Assembly (NCBI GenBank): GCA_022842595.1
Contig: JALHPF010000005.1
Location: 1 to 64,000, forward strand
Length of the DNA: 64,000 nt
Origin: Rubrivivax sp.
GTDB taxonomy: Bacteria > Pseudomonadota > Gammaproteobacteria > Burkholderiales > Burkholderiaceae_C
Direction: 5' to 3'
The notes under the pieces are model-generated. The model was not told where the DNA came from and searched no databases. It worked only from the letters and a program-made list of their open reading frames with translations. A program made the translations under genes and the position numbers. Positions 25,919 to 34,568 of the stretch are shown here, piece after piece (position 1 is the stretch's first letter; the number at the start of each line of letters is the position of its first letter).

Positions 25919-26272
25919 ATGAAATTCATGCTGATGTGCCAGTTCCAGCCCGCTGCCTTTGCCGGCGTTTCCGCCGCCGATGAAGCGCAGATGATGCAAG
26001 CCATGATGGGCTTCAACCACCAGCTCATCCAGGCGGGCGTGCTGCTCGCAGCCGGCCAGCTGGCGCCGCCTGACAGCGCCCAGCGGGTCTTTGCCAAGGC
26101 CGGCCGCATCCGGACCGAGGAGGGCCCGGCCCTGCCTGGCGACACGCAGATCGGCGGCTATTACCTGATCGATGTGCCCGGCGAGCCCGAAGCCACGGGC
26201 TGGGCGGCGCAATGCCCGGCCGCGCAATTCGGCGCCATCGAAGTGCGGCAGGTGGCCTTCTCGCCGCTCTGA
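25919..26272 (+). CDS. YciI-like (DGPF domain) protein
   Basis: The 117-residue product begins MKFMLMCQFQPAAFAG and has the dimeric alpha/beta-barrel pattern of YciI-like DGPF proteins, including MGFNHQLIQAGVLLAAGQLAPP and GGYYLIDVPGEPEATGWAAQCP. Members are often annotated as sigma-factor-associated or dehydrogenase-like proteins with no proven activity. The ATG at 25919 follows ACGGAGAAAG. It is the first gene transcribed away from the LysR regulator, and the SRPBCC gene follows 42 bases later. Confidence 0.82.
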   Translation: MKFMLMCQFQPAAFAGVSAADEAQMMQAMMGFNHQLIQAGVLLAAGQLAPPDSAQRVFAKAGRIRTEEGPALPGDTQIGGYYLIDVPGEPEATGWAAQCPAAQFGAIEVRQVAFSPL

Positions 26273-26314
26273 CCGACAGCCCCCATCCGATTCGCACCCA
26301 CAAGGACAAGCCCC

Positions 26315-26731
26315 ATGCAGTTCGAGCACACCCATCGCATCGCGGCCACCCCCGCGCGCATCTACGCCCGCTACGCCGATGTGGCTTCCTGGCGCGAGTG
26401 GGACGAAGACCTCAAGGCCTCGTCGATAGACGGCGCCTTTGCCAGCGGCGCCATGGGCGTGGTGGAGCCCAAGTCGGGCCCGAAGTCGAAGGTGCGCTTC
26501 CTCGACGTCAAGCCCGACCAGGGTTTTGCCGTCGAATGCGGGCTGCCGCTGTGCACGATGCGCTTCGAATACGAGCTTCGCCCCACCGGCGGCGGCACAC
26601 TCGCCACCCATCGCGTCGTGTTCAAGGGTGCGCTCGCGTGGTTCTTTGGCCGCGTCATCGGCTCGGGCATGCGCGCAGATCTGCCAAAGTCGATGCAGCG
26701 CCTGGAGCGTGTCGTCCTGCAGACGCCCTGA
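26315..26731 (+). CDS. SRPBCC (polyketide cyclase/START-like) protein
   Basis: The 138-residue product has the SRPBCC pattern. FEHTHRIAATPARIYARYAD at the N-terminus forms the first strand and helix, VASWREWDEDL follows, and a long C-terminal helix (GSGMRADLPKSMQRLERVV) closes a hydrophobic pocket. Such proteins bind small lipophilic ligands; none can be named here. It lies between the YciI and MAPEG genes on the same strand with short spacers, so the three are probably one transcript under the divergent LysR protein. Confidence 0.83.
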   Translation: MQFEHTHRIAATPARIYARYADVASWREWDEDLKASSIDGAFASGAMGVVEPKSGPKSKVRFLDVKPDQGFAVECGLPLCTMRFEYELRPTGGGTLATHRVVFKGALAWFFGRVIGSGMRADLPKSMQRLERVVLQTP

Positions 26732-26763
26732 GCCCGACCCACCCCCACGGAAGGAACTGCCCC

Positions 26764-27159
26764 TTGTCGACCGCACCCGTTCACTGGACTTTGCTGTTTG
26801 CGGGCGCCTGCGCCTTGCTGCAGTGCGCACTGACCGCGCTGGTGATCGGGCAACGGTTGCGATCGAAGATCCTCTTCCTCGACGGTGGCGACGCCCTGCT
26901 GCTGCGCCGCATGCGCGCCCACGGCAATTTCAGTGAAACAGCGCCCATGGCACTGCTGTTGATGCTGTTGCTGGAACTGGGCGGCGTGGCTTCGGCCTGG
27001 CTGGTGTTGCTCGGCACGGCCTTGCTGCTGGGGCGACTGCTGCATGCGGCAGGCTTGCTGGGCCTGGGCGGCTACCGCGTGCGGCTGCTGGGCATGACAC
27101 TGACCCTGGCGGTTCTGAGCCTGGGTGGTCTGGCGTGCCTGGGCTTGTGGTTGTATTGA
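26764..27159 (+). CDS. MAPEG-family membrane protein (TTG start)
   Basis: The 131-residue protein has four hydrophobic segments and the MAPEG pattern: RLRSKILFLDGGDALLLRRMRAHGNFSETAP in the loop after helix 1, then LLMLLLELGGVASAWLVLLG and LGRLLHAAGLLG. MAPEG proteins are membrane glutathione transferases or eicosanoid enzymes in eukaryotes; bacterial members are little studied. No ATG fits. The TTG at 26764 is preceded by GGAAGGAA at a proper distance, and the helices begin directly after it. It ends the LysR-linked gene group. Confidence 0.8.
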   Translation: MSTAPVHWTLLFAGACALLQCALTALVIGQRLRSKILFLDGGDALLLRRMRAHGNFSETAPMALLLMLLLELGGVASAWLVLLGTALLLGRLLHAAGLLGLGGYRVRLLGMTLTLAVLSLGGLACLGLWLY

Positions 27160-27247
27160 TACCTTGTTTCCGAGACGACAGTTGGCTCGCATCACGGGTC
27201 GGCCAAAGATCTCAGGCGCGCGCGGGCGGAAAGAGGGGGTTCCTGGC

Positions 27248-28672
27248 ATGGGTGCGATCGGCCAACCGGGGTGGATGGCGAGGCTGCTGCTGGCGGTTTC
27301 GGCGGCGCAACTCATGGCGGCATGTGCCTCGCCCCCGCCGCGCGCAGCGCCGCTGTCGAGCGCCGTGTCGGCATCGGTCGAGCCGCTGGTGTCGGCGCAC
27401 GAGTTCAGTGGCGCCGTGGCCCTGATGCGAGGCGACCAGCTGGTCTACGCCCGCGGTTTCGGCCAGGCCAGCCACGACCCTGCGGTGGCCTTCGGGCCGC
27501 ACACGCCCAGTGACGGCGGATCGCTGGCCAAGACCTTCACCGCCGCCGGCTTGTGGTGGCTGGTGCACGAGGGTCGGCTGAAGATGGACAGCGCCGTGCA
27601 AGCCATCGTGCCGGAGTACCCCCATGCCGGCGTCACGGTCGCCCAGTTGCTGGCCCACAGCAACGGGCTGGCGCCGGACTACGGGATCTTCGACGAGCAC
27701 TTTGCGCCCGGCCAGCCGCGCACGACCGAGGCCCTGCTGCGCATCGCCGGCCAGACGATGCCGGCGCCGGCCTTCGACCCCGGAACTCGCTTCGAATACA
27801 CCAACCTGGGCTACGACGCCGCGGCGCTGATCATCGAACGCATCACGGGCCAGCCTTACGACGGGTTTGTCCGTGACCGCTTCTTCCGGCCGCATGGGAT
27901 GGCGTCCAGCTTCGCGCGCCCGCCGCACTTCGCCGACTGGCCGGTGCCCCGGACGCGCGGCTACCGCTTCCACGATGGCCGCTGGCAGGACCACGATGCC
28001 TATGACGACGAGGCTTTCCTGGGCGCATCGAATCTGATCTTCTCGGCCACCGATCTGGCGCGCTGGGGCCATGCCTGGGCCCACGCACGCGTGCTGCCCG
28101 CACAGGCCGAACGGGCTGGCCGGGCGCGCCCCCTCATCGGCGGACGGCCTTCGGCGATCAATGGCCTCAGCTGGTACTGCGCCCCGGAAGGGCGACAGTG
28201 CCATTACACCGGCAGCCTCAACGGTTTCCATGCCTGGGTCTACTGGGATCGGGACAGGCACGAGAGCGCTGCCCTGGTGTCCAACAGCGCGATCCCGGCG
28301 TGGGCCCTGATACCGCTGCAGCGTGGGCTGGTCGACCTGCTGGCCGGGCGACCGGCGACGCCACAGTCGCCCGTGGTGGAGGCACTCACGCAGCTGCCCA
28401 AGGCGGCCCGCAGCACAGTCGCTGGCCGCTACTTCGCTCAGGGCCTGGGCAGGGTGGACCTGCGCTGGACCGGCCAGCAGCTGCAAGTGCAGCCCGAAGG
28501 TGGGCTGCAGCTGGACGCCTATCCCGTCTCGGGCTCGGTGTTTTACGTTCCGGGCCTGGACTGGTTCATCGGCTTCAGCCGCGGGGCCGATGCCGGCGAC
28601 GACCCGCGGCCCGCTCAGCTGCACGTGCGCAGCATGTACCTGCAGGCCGACGCCACCCGCGTTGCCGATTGA
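27248..28672 (+). CDS. Serine beta-lactamase-like hydrolase, putative lipoprotein
   Basis: The 474-residue product has the class C beta-lactamase/esterase fold (family S12). The SxxK motif is SLAK at residues 92-95, YTN is at 184-186 in FEYTNLGYDAAALIIERITG, and LLAHSNGLAPDYG is the typical helper region. A signal peptide ends in LMAAC (Cys26), a plausible lipobox, so it is probably membrane-anchored. The C-terminal 90 residues form an extra small domain. Its substrate is unknown; such proteins range from esterases to D-peptidases. The start at 27248 and an inner ATG at 27275 both keep the signal. Confidence 0.85.
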   Translation: MGAIGQPGWMARLLLAVSAAQLMAACASPPPRAAPLSSAVSASVEPLVSAHEFSGAVALMRGDQLVYARGFGQASHDPAVAFGPHTPSDGGSLAKTFTAAGLWWLVHEGRLKMDSAVQAIVPEYPHAGVTVAQLLAHSNGLAPDYGIFDEHFAPGQPRTTEALLRIAGQTMPAPAFDPGTRFEYTNLGYDAAALIIERITGQPYDGFVRDRFFRPHGMASSFARPPHFADWPVPRTRGYRFHDGRWQDHDAYDDEAFLGASNLIFSATDLARWGHAWAHARVLPAQAERAGRARPLIGGRPSAINGLSWYCAPEGRQCHYTGSLNGFHAWVYWDRDRHESAALVSNSAIPAWALIPLQRGLVDLLAGRPATPQSPVVEALTQLPKAARSTVAGRYFAQGLGRVDLRWTGQQLQVQPEGGLQLDAYPVSGSVFYVPGLDWFIGFSRGADAGDDPRPAQLHVRSMYLQADATRVAD

Positions 28673-28747
28673 TCCATCGTGCCCGTGCCTCGGCGCTGCC
28701 GCGCGCTGACCCGGCCGTGGCCCGACGCGCTTGCTGGCGGCGCGAAG

Positions 28748-28869
28748 AATCAGGCGGCCGCTCGGTACCCTCGCGGGGAATCAGGCGGCCGCTCGGTACC
28801 CTCGCGGGGAATCAGGCGGCCGCTCGGTACCCTCGCGGGGAATCAGGCGGCCGCTCGGTACCCTCGCGG
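28748..28869. repeat. Four-copy 31-bp tandem repeat at the ATPase 3' end
   Basis: Units begin at 28748, 28779, 28810 and 28841. The first three are identical and the fourth lacks the last two G. Each unit contains GCGGCCGC followed by GGTACC. The fourth unit encodes, on the minus strand, the last residues of the double ATPase (RGYRAAA) and its stop codon. The other three are extra copies of that gene end in the spacer toward the serine hydrolase. Because 31 is not a multiple of three, the copies would not extend the protein in frame. Confidence 0.95.
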
Positions 28870-30531
28870 AATGGCCGCCAGCAGCCGCTTCGTGTAGTCC
28901 TCTTTCGGCGCCGCCAGGATCTGCGCGGCGCTGGCCTGTTCCACCACCTGGCCGTCCTTCATCACCAGCACTTCGTCGCTGATGAAACGCACCACCGCCA
29001 GGTCGTGGCTGATGAACACATAGGCCAGGCCGAATTCGTCCTGCAGGTCGCGCAGCAGGTTCAGCACCTGGGCCTGCACGCTCACGTCCAGTGCGCTCAC
29101 CGACTCGTCGAGCACCAGCACCTCGGGGTTCAGCGTCAGGCAGCGGGCGATGGCCACGCGCTGGCGCTGGCCGCCTGAAAACTCGTGCGGATACTTGCCG
29201 AAGGCGCGGCCGTCCAGTCCCACCTTTTCCAGCAGGGTGCGGGCACGCTGCTCACGTTCGGCGAGGTTGGCGCCGATGTTGTGGATGGTCATCGGCTCGA
29301 TCAGGGTCTGGCCGATGGTGAAGCGCGGGTTCAGGCTGGCGTACGGGTTCTGGAAGACGATCTGGATGCGCCGGCGCATCAGCTGGCGTTCGCTGTCGGA
29401 CAGCTTCAGCAGGTTCTTGCCGTCGAAGATGACTTCGCCGCCGGTGGGTTCGTGCAGGCGCAGCAGCGTCAGCCCCATCGTCGTCTTGCCGCTGCCCGAT
29501 TCGCCCACCACGCCCAGCGTGTGGCCCTTGCGAAGCTTGAAGTTGACGTTCTGCACGGCCTTGAATTCGCGCTTGCCGAACAGGCCCTTGCTCAGCCAGA
29601 AGCTCTTGGCCAGGCTGCGTACTTCCAGCACCACGGGCGCGTTCGGGTCTTTCGCCGCGGCCACGCGCTCGGCCAGTGCTTCCTGGCCGGCAGCGCGGCG
29701 GGTGGAGGCGGCGATGTGGTCGTCGATGACCATCAGCCGCGCCGGGTTGCCTTCCAGGCTGGGCCGGCAGGCCAGCAGCGCGCGGGTGTAGTCGTCTTTC
29801 GGGGCTTCGAAGATCTGAGCCACCGGGCCCTGCTCGCGGATGGCGCCGTGGCGCATCACCACCACGTGCTGGGCGATCTCGCCCACCAGCCCCAGGTCGT
29901 GGCTGATGAAGAGCACGCTCATGCGGTGCTTCTCGCGCAGCCGCGCCAGCAGCTCGATGACCTGGCGCTGGATGGTCACGTCGAGCGCGGTGGTGGGCTC
30001 GTCGGCGATCAGCAGCTTGGGTTCGCAGGTCAGCGCCATCGCGATCATCACGCGCTGCTGCTGGCCGCCGCTCATCTCGTGCGGGTAGCTGGCCAGGCGG
30101 CGCTTCGGTTCGGGGATGCCCACCTCGGCCAGCAGTTCCTCGGCCCGCCGCATCGCCTGGGCCTTGCCCAGGCCCATGTGCTTCATCAGCGGTTCGCACA
30201 GCTGCTGGCCGACGTTGAAGACCGGGTTGAGCGAGCTCATCGGGTCCTGGAAGACACAGGCGATTTCCTTGCCGCGCAGGGCCTGCAGTTCCGGCAGTTC
30301 GGCCTTCAGCAGGTCGCGGCCCAGCCACAACACCTGGCCGGTGCGCACGGCGTTGTCCGGCAGCAGGTTCAGGATCGACATGGCAGTGACGCTCTTGCCC
30401 GAGCCCGACTCGCCCACCAGGGCGACGGTGCTGTTCTCGGGCACGTCGAAGCTCACGCCCTTCACCGCTTCGGCGAGCACGCCCTTGCCCATGCGGAAGG
30501 CGACCTTCAGGTCCTGGATCGACAGCAACAT
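28843..30531 (-). CDS. Fused double ATPase of a peptide-type ABC transporter (DppD-DppF type)
   Basis: The 562-residue cytoplasmic protein joins two complete ATPase domains. The first has Walker A GESGSGKSV near residue 40, signature MSGGQQQR and Walker B LLIADEP. The second has GESGSGKTT near residue 340, FSGGQRQR and LVLDES. Each domain ends with a binding-protein-transporter C-terminal extension (DDYTRALLA, EDYTKRLLAAIP). It powers the two permeases encoded immediately upstream; its start is 4 bases after their stop. The ATG at 30531 begins the domain (MLLSIQDLKVAF). The 3' end forms part of a tandem repeat. Confidence 0.95.
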   Translation of the reverse strand: MLLSIQDLKVAFRMGKGVLAEAVKGVSFDVPENSTVALVGESGSGKSVTAMSILNLLPDNAVRTGQVLWLGRDLLKAELPELQALRGKEIACVFQDPMSSLNPVFNVGQQLCEPLMKHMGLGKAQAMRRAEELLAEVGIPEPKRRLASYPHEMSGGQQQRVMIAMALTCEPKLLIADEPTTALDVTIQRQVIELLARLREKHRMSVLFISHDLGLVGEIAQHVVVMRHGAIREQGPVAQIFEAPKDDYTRALLACRPSLEGNPARLMVIDDHIAASTRRAAGQEALAERVAAAKDPNAPVVLEVRSLAKSFWLSKGLFGKREFKAVQNVNFKLRKGHTLGVVGESGSGKTTMGLTLLRLHEPTGGEVIFDGKNLLKLSDSERQLMRRRIQIVFQNPYASLNPRFTIGQTLIEPMTIHNIGANLAEREQRARTLLEKVGLDGRAFGKYPHEFSGGQRQRVAIARCLTLNPEVLVLDESVSALDVSVQAQVLNLLRDLQDEFGLAYVFISHDLAVVRFISDEVLVMKDGQVVEQASAAQILAAPKEDYTKRLLAAIPRGYRAAA

Positions 30532-30535
30532 CTTG

Positions 30536-31591
30536 TTATTCCAATCCACGCAACTTCGGGTCGAGCGCGTCGCGCAACGCATCGGCCATCAACGAGAAGG
30601 CGGTGACGAACACGGCCATGAACAGCGTCGCCGCACCCAGCTGCCACCAGTAGCCCAGGATCAGCTCGCTCTGCGCCTCGGCCAGCATCGTGCCCCAGCT
30701 CACCTGGTCGACCCGTACGCCCAGGCCCAGGTAGGACAGGATGACCTCGGCCTTGATGAAGCCCACCACCAGCAGGCCCATGCGCACCAGCACCACGTGG
30801 CTGACGTTGGGCAGGATGTGCTTGAACATGCGGCTCATGCGGCTGGCGCCGATGGCCTCGGCACTGCGCACGTACTCGCGGCTGCTGTGCTTGATGAACT
30901 CGGCGCGCACCTGGCGGTACATGCCGGTCCAGCCGGTGAGTGCCAGGATGATGACGACGCTTTCCACGCCCCGGCCCACCACCGCAGCGAAGGCGAAGAT
31001 GAGCAGGATGTTCGGGATGCTCTCGAAGACGTTGTAGACCCACTCCAGCAGGTCGCCGATCTTGCCGCCGAAGAAGCCGCCGAAGGCCCCCAGCAGCACG
31101 CCGATGGTGGTGGCCACCACGGCCGCGGCCACGCCCACGAAGACGCTGATCTCGGTGCCCTTCAATGTCTTGGCCAGCACGTCGCGGCCCAGGCGGTCGC
31201 CGCCCAGCGGCAGGGTCTGGGCCTTCACCGTCTCGGTCGTCTGGAACTGCTTGGCGCGTTCGTCCCATTCCTTGTAGCGCGGCGCCAGCGGGTCGATGTC
31301 CGACAGGTCGACATTCGGGCCCGTAGGCACTTCGATCGCGCCCGCGGCCTGCGGCGGCTTCGGGCCGATGAAGGTGGGGGGCGCGTTCGGCACGCCCACT
31401 TCGTTTTGCCAGTTCTTGGCCACCAGGCCGGTGAACGACAGCACGATCATCAGCATGAAGGCCAGCACCACGATGAGCGAGGCCAGGCCCACGCGGTCGG
31501 CCTTGAAGCGTCGCCAGGCGGCGTGCCAGACGCCTTCGCTCTTCTGCTGGGTGTCGTCCAGCGCGGTTTGAACGGGGAGGACGGCACTCAT
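30536..31591 (-). CDS. Peptide-type ABC transporter permease, DppC family
   Basis: The 351-residue inner-membrane protein has an N-terminal helix (VGLASLIVVLAFMLMIVLSF) and a periplasmic insert of about 75 residues rich in Pro. The permease core follows (LGGDRLGRDVLAKTLKGTEIS), and the EAA-type loop to the ATPase is SAEAIGASRMSRMFKHILPN. The insert makes it longer than E. coli DppC (300). It overlaps dppB by four bases (ATGA), so the permeases are translationally coupled. Together with the fused ATPase they form one membrane complex. Confidence 0.94.
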   Translation of the reverse strand: MSAVLPVQTALDDTQQKSEGVWHAAWRRFKADRVGLASLIVVLAFMLMIVLSFTGLVAKNWQNEVGVPNAPPTFIGPKPPQAAGAIEVPTGPNVDLSDIDPLAPRYKEWDERAKQFQTTETVKAQTLPLGGDRLGRDVLAKTLKGTEISVFVGVAAAVVATTIGVLLGAFGGFFGGKIGDLLEWVYNVFESIPNILLIFAFAAVVGRGVESVVIILALTGWTGMYRQVRAEFIKHSSREYVRSAEAIGASRMSRMFKHILPNVSHVVLVRMGLLVVGFIKAEVILSYLGLGVRVDQVSWGTMLAEAQSELILGYWWQLGAATLFMAVFVTAFSLMADALRDALDPKLRGLE

Positions 31592-32526
31592 TTCAGCACC
31601 ACCCGTGGGTCGGCGACCTTGTAGGCCAGGTCGGTGAGCAGGTTGATCAGCATCGTGATGACCGCCAGGTAGATGGTCACCGCCTGGATCACCGGGAAGT
31701 CGCTGCGGTTCACCGCCAGCAGCACTTCACGGCCCAGGCCGGGGATCGAGAAGAAGACTTCGATGAGGAAGCTGCCGACGAAGATGCCAGGCAGCTGCAG
31801 GCCGATGTTCGTCAGGATGGGGATCATCGCGTTGCGCAGCACGTGCCTGAACAGCACCACGCCTTCGGTCATGCCCTTGGCGCGCGCGGTGCGCACGTAG
31901 TCCTGGCCGAGTTCGTCCAGCAGGAAGCTGCGGTACAGCCGCGTCTGCGGCGCCAGGCCCACCATCACCGCCAGCAGCACCGGCAGCGGGGTGTAGACGG
32001 CCAGGTTGGTCCAGACGCTGTCGCTCCAGCCCTGCACCGGGAACCAGCCGAGCTGGAAGCCGAACACATACTGGCCGATGATGACGTAGACCAGGAAGCT
32101 GATCGACAGCGCCACGGTTGTGACGACCATCAGCGCGCGGTCGGTCAGGCTGCCACGGCGGTAGGCCACCCACATGGCGATGGGCAGGGCCAGCAGCACG
32201 TCCAGCACCAGGATCGGAATCATCACCGTCAGCGTGGCCGGCAGCCGGGTGGCGAAGAGGTTGCTGACCGCCTCGTTGGTGGCCCAGCTCTTGCCCCAGT
32301 CGAAGGTGACGATCTGCTTGACGAACAGCCACAGCTGGTACCAGATGGGCTCGTCCAGGCCCAGGGTCTGGCGGATCGCCTTGATCTGTTCGGGGCTGGC
32401 GTTCAGGCCGCCCAGTACCTCGGCGGGGTCGCCGCCGAAGTACTTGAACAGAAAGAACACCAGCAGCACCACGCCTGCCAGCGTGGGGATCATCTGCCAG
32501 AGGCGGCGTATCAGGTAGGCGGCCAT
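31588..32526 (-). CDS. Peptide-type ABC transporter permease, DppB family
   Basis: The 312-residue protein starts MAAYLIRRLWQMIPTLAGVV, the usual DppB N-terminus, and has six membrane helices. A loop carries DWGKSWATNEAVSNLFATRLP, and the ATPase-coupling EAA-type loop is VRTARAKGMTEGVVLFRHVLRN. The ATG at 32526 gives the standard N-terminus. It is the first gene of the minus-strand operon and diverges from the substrate-binding protein array across a 199-base spacer, so both units probably share regulation. Confidence 0.94.
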   Translation of the reverse strand: MAAYLIRRLWQMIPTLAGVVLLVFFLFKYFGGDPAEVLGGLNASPEQIKAIRQTLGLDEPIWYQLWLFVKQIVTFDWGKSWATNEAVSNLFATRLPATLTVMIPILVLDVLLALPIAMWVAYRRGSLTDRALMVVTTVALSISFLVYVIIGQYVFGFQLGWFPVQGWSDSVWTNLAVYTPLPVLLAVMVGLAPQTRLYRSFLLDELGQDYVRTARAKGMTEGVVLFRHVLRNAMIPILTNIGLQLPGIFVGSFLIEVFFSIPGLGREVLLAVNRSDFPVIQAVTIYLAVITMLINLLTDLAYKVADPRVVLK

Positions 32527-32578
32527 CGTTTCGGTTCTCCGGGTGGCGCCACCGCTCGTGGCGGGACGCCCGAAATTT

Positions 32579-32615
32579 GGAATGGGCGAGTGTAGGTGGG
32601 GGCTGGGGCCATTCC
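32579..32615. promoter_or_regulatory. Dyad in the permease/binding-protein divergent spacer
   Basis: GGAATGG (32579-32585) and CCATTCC (32609-32615) form a 7-bp inverted repeat with a 23-base interval. It lies between the divergent dppB-like gene and the first binding-protein gene. It could be an operator for both units; the sequence alone does not show a protein that binds it. Confidence 0.3.
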
Positions 32616-32725
32616 GTCGGGTGATTTCCCCCCCGGGTGCGGGTGAAGTCCAGCAAGGGCCATGCCCGCGCGCGCCTAGACTTCGGGCTTTCCGACCCGC
32701 AACCCTCACCTGAGCCGCCTTCGGG

Positions 32726-34552
32726 ATGACCGTGTTCACCGCTGCCTTGCCGTCTGCGTTGCCTGCCAGGCGCCTGCTCGGGCTGCTTTCGGCCCTCGCC
32801 TTGAGCTGCGCGCTGAGCCTGCCCGCCGCGGCGCAGACCAAGACCGTGCGTGTCACCTTCCAGGCCAGCGAGAGCGGTTTCGACCCTCCCCGGCTGTCCG
32901 ACGTCGTCTCCACCGCGGTCGTGGCCAGCCTGTTCGATCCACCACTGACCTACGACCTGCTGGCCCAGCCGGCCACGCTGAAGGCCAACGCCGCCGAGCT
33001 GCCCGAGATCTCGGACAACTACACGCGTTTTGTCTTCCGCATCAAGCCGGGCATCTATTTCAGCGACCACCCGGCGTTCAAGGGCCAGCCGCGCGAGCTG
33101 ACCGCAGCCGACTACGTCTACAGCATCAAGCGCTACTACGACCCGGTGACGCGCAGCCCGACGCTGTTCCATTACGAAAACGCCGGCCTGCTGGGGCTGG
33201 GCGAACTGCGCAAGAAGGCGCTGGAAACGCGCCAGCCCTTCGACTACGACACCGAAGTGGCCGGTGTGCGCGCGCTGGACCGCTACCGCTTCGAGGTGCG
33301 CACCGCGCAGCCGGCGCCGCGCCTGCCTTACGTGTTTGCCACCGCGGCGCTCAGCGGCGCGCTGGCGCGCGAGGTGGTGCAGTCCTATCCGGCCGACCAG
33401 ATGGTGCCGCCGGTGGGCACCGGGCCGTTCCGGCTGGCGAGCTGGACGCGCAGTTCACGCATCGTGCTGGAGCGCAACCCCGTGCACAAGCACAGCGTCC
33501 ACAACGAGCAGCCGCCAGCGGGCGACGCGCTTCGCCGCGACATCGCCAACCAGTTCCGCGGCCGCGCGCTGCCGATGGTGGACCGCGTGGAGATCGCCAT
33601 CATCGAAGAGACCCAGCCGCGCTGGCTGGCCTTCCTGAACAACGAACTCGACCTGCTCTGGGTGCCGCCCGAGTTCATCACCCAGGCCGTGCCGAACAAC
33701 GCCGTGGCGCCGAACCTGGCGCGGCGCGGCGTGCAGATGCGGCAGTACGTCATCCCGATCACGCGCCATGTCTACTTCAACATCGACCACCCGATGGTCG
33801 GCGGCCTGCAGCCCGAACGTGTGGCCTTGCGCCGGGCCTTGTCTCTGGCCTATGACGTCGAGCGCGAGATCCAGCTGATGCGCCATGGGCAGATGGTTCC
33901 GGCGCAGTCCCTCATGCCACCGGGCGTGAGCGGCTACGACCCGAAGCTGAAGTCCGAGATGGCCGAGCACAGCCCCGCCCGCGCCAAAGCCCTGCTCGAC
34001 CTGTACGGCTACACCGACAGGAACGGCGACGGCTGGCGCGACCAGCCCGACGGCAGCCCGCTGGTGCTGGAACTGACGACCGAGCCCAGCCAGCTGGCGC
34101 GGTCCTGGCAGGGCATGTGGAAGAGGTCGATGGACGCCATCGGCGTGAAGATCAACTTCCGCGTCGGCGCCTGGCCCGAGAACATCAAGGCCAGCCGCGC
34201 CGGCAGGCTGATGATGTGGACCACCGGCTGGAGTGCCGCCATCCCCGACGGCAGCTACTTCATGGACCTGCTCTACGGCCCGAACGTCGGCCAGGCCAAT
34301 GCCTCGCGCTTCAACCTGCCCGCGTTCAATGAAATCCACCAGCGCCAGCGCATGCTGCCCGACGGCGCCGAACGCGACGCGCTCATCCAGCAAGGCATGA
34401 AACTGGCATTGGCCTACATGCCCTACAAGGCCAGCGGCCACGACATCCAGACCTGGCTGGTGCAGCCACGGGTGCTGGGCTATGTGCCGCACCCGTTCAT
34501 CCGCGACTTCTGGCGCCATGTCGACATCGCGCCCGACACCACCGCACCCTGA
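32726..34552 (+). CDS. ABC transporter substrate-binding protein, family 5 (array member 1)
   Basis: The 608-residue periplasmic protein has a Sec signal (LLGLLSALALSCALSLPAAAQ) and the SBP family 5 fold. VTFQASESGFDPPRLSD starts the mature domain, VPPVGTGPFRLASW and PRWLAFLNNELDLLWVP are in the middle, and YTDRNGDGWRDQPDG resembles a calcium-binding loop. Such proteins bring peptides or other ligands to the DppBC-type permeases encoded divergently. It is the first and one of the two most divergent members of a five-gene array. Unlike members 3-5, it uses a Sec rather than a Tat signal. Confidence 0.92.
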   Translation: MTVFTAALPSALPARRLLGLLSALALSCALSLPAAAQTKTVRVTFQASESGFDPPRLSDVVSTAVVASLFDPPLTYDLLAQPATLKANAAELPEISDNYTRFVFRIKPGIYFSDHPAFKGQPRELTAADYVYSIKRYYDPVTRSPTLFHYENAGLLGLGELRKKALETRQPFDYDTEVAGVRALDRYRFEVRTAQPAPRLPYVFATAALSGALAREVVQSYPADQMVPPVGTGPFRLASWTRSSRIVLERNPVHKHSVHNEQPPAGDALRRDIANQFRGRALPMVDRVEIAIIEETQPRWLAFLNNELDLLWVPPEFITQAVPNNAVAPNLARRGVQMRQYVIPITRHVYFNIDHPMVGGLQPERVALRRALSLAYDVEREIQLMRHGQMVPAQSLMPPGVSGYDPKLKSEMAEHSPARAKALLDLYGYTDRNGDGWRDQPDGSPLVLELTTEPSQLARSWQGMWKRSMDAIGVKINFRVGAWPENIKASRAGRLMMWTTGWSAAIPDGSYFMDLLYGPNVGQANASRFNLPAFNEIHQRQRMLPDGAERDALIQQGMKLALAYMPYKASGHDIQTWLVQPRVLGYVPHPFIRDFWRHVDIAPDTTAP

Positions 34553-34568
34553 TCTGCAGGAGCCCGTC

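Noticed and set aside
28748..28869. The NotI-like and KpnI-like sites in the tandem repeat as a sign of cloning-vector DNA
   Set aside because: The fourth unit is the natural 3' end of the ATPase, so the sites arise from native sequence. An assembly artefact remains possible but vector origin is unlikely.
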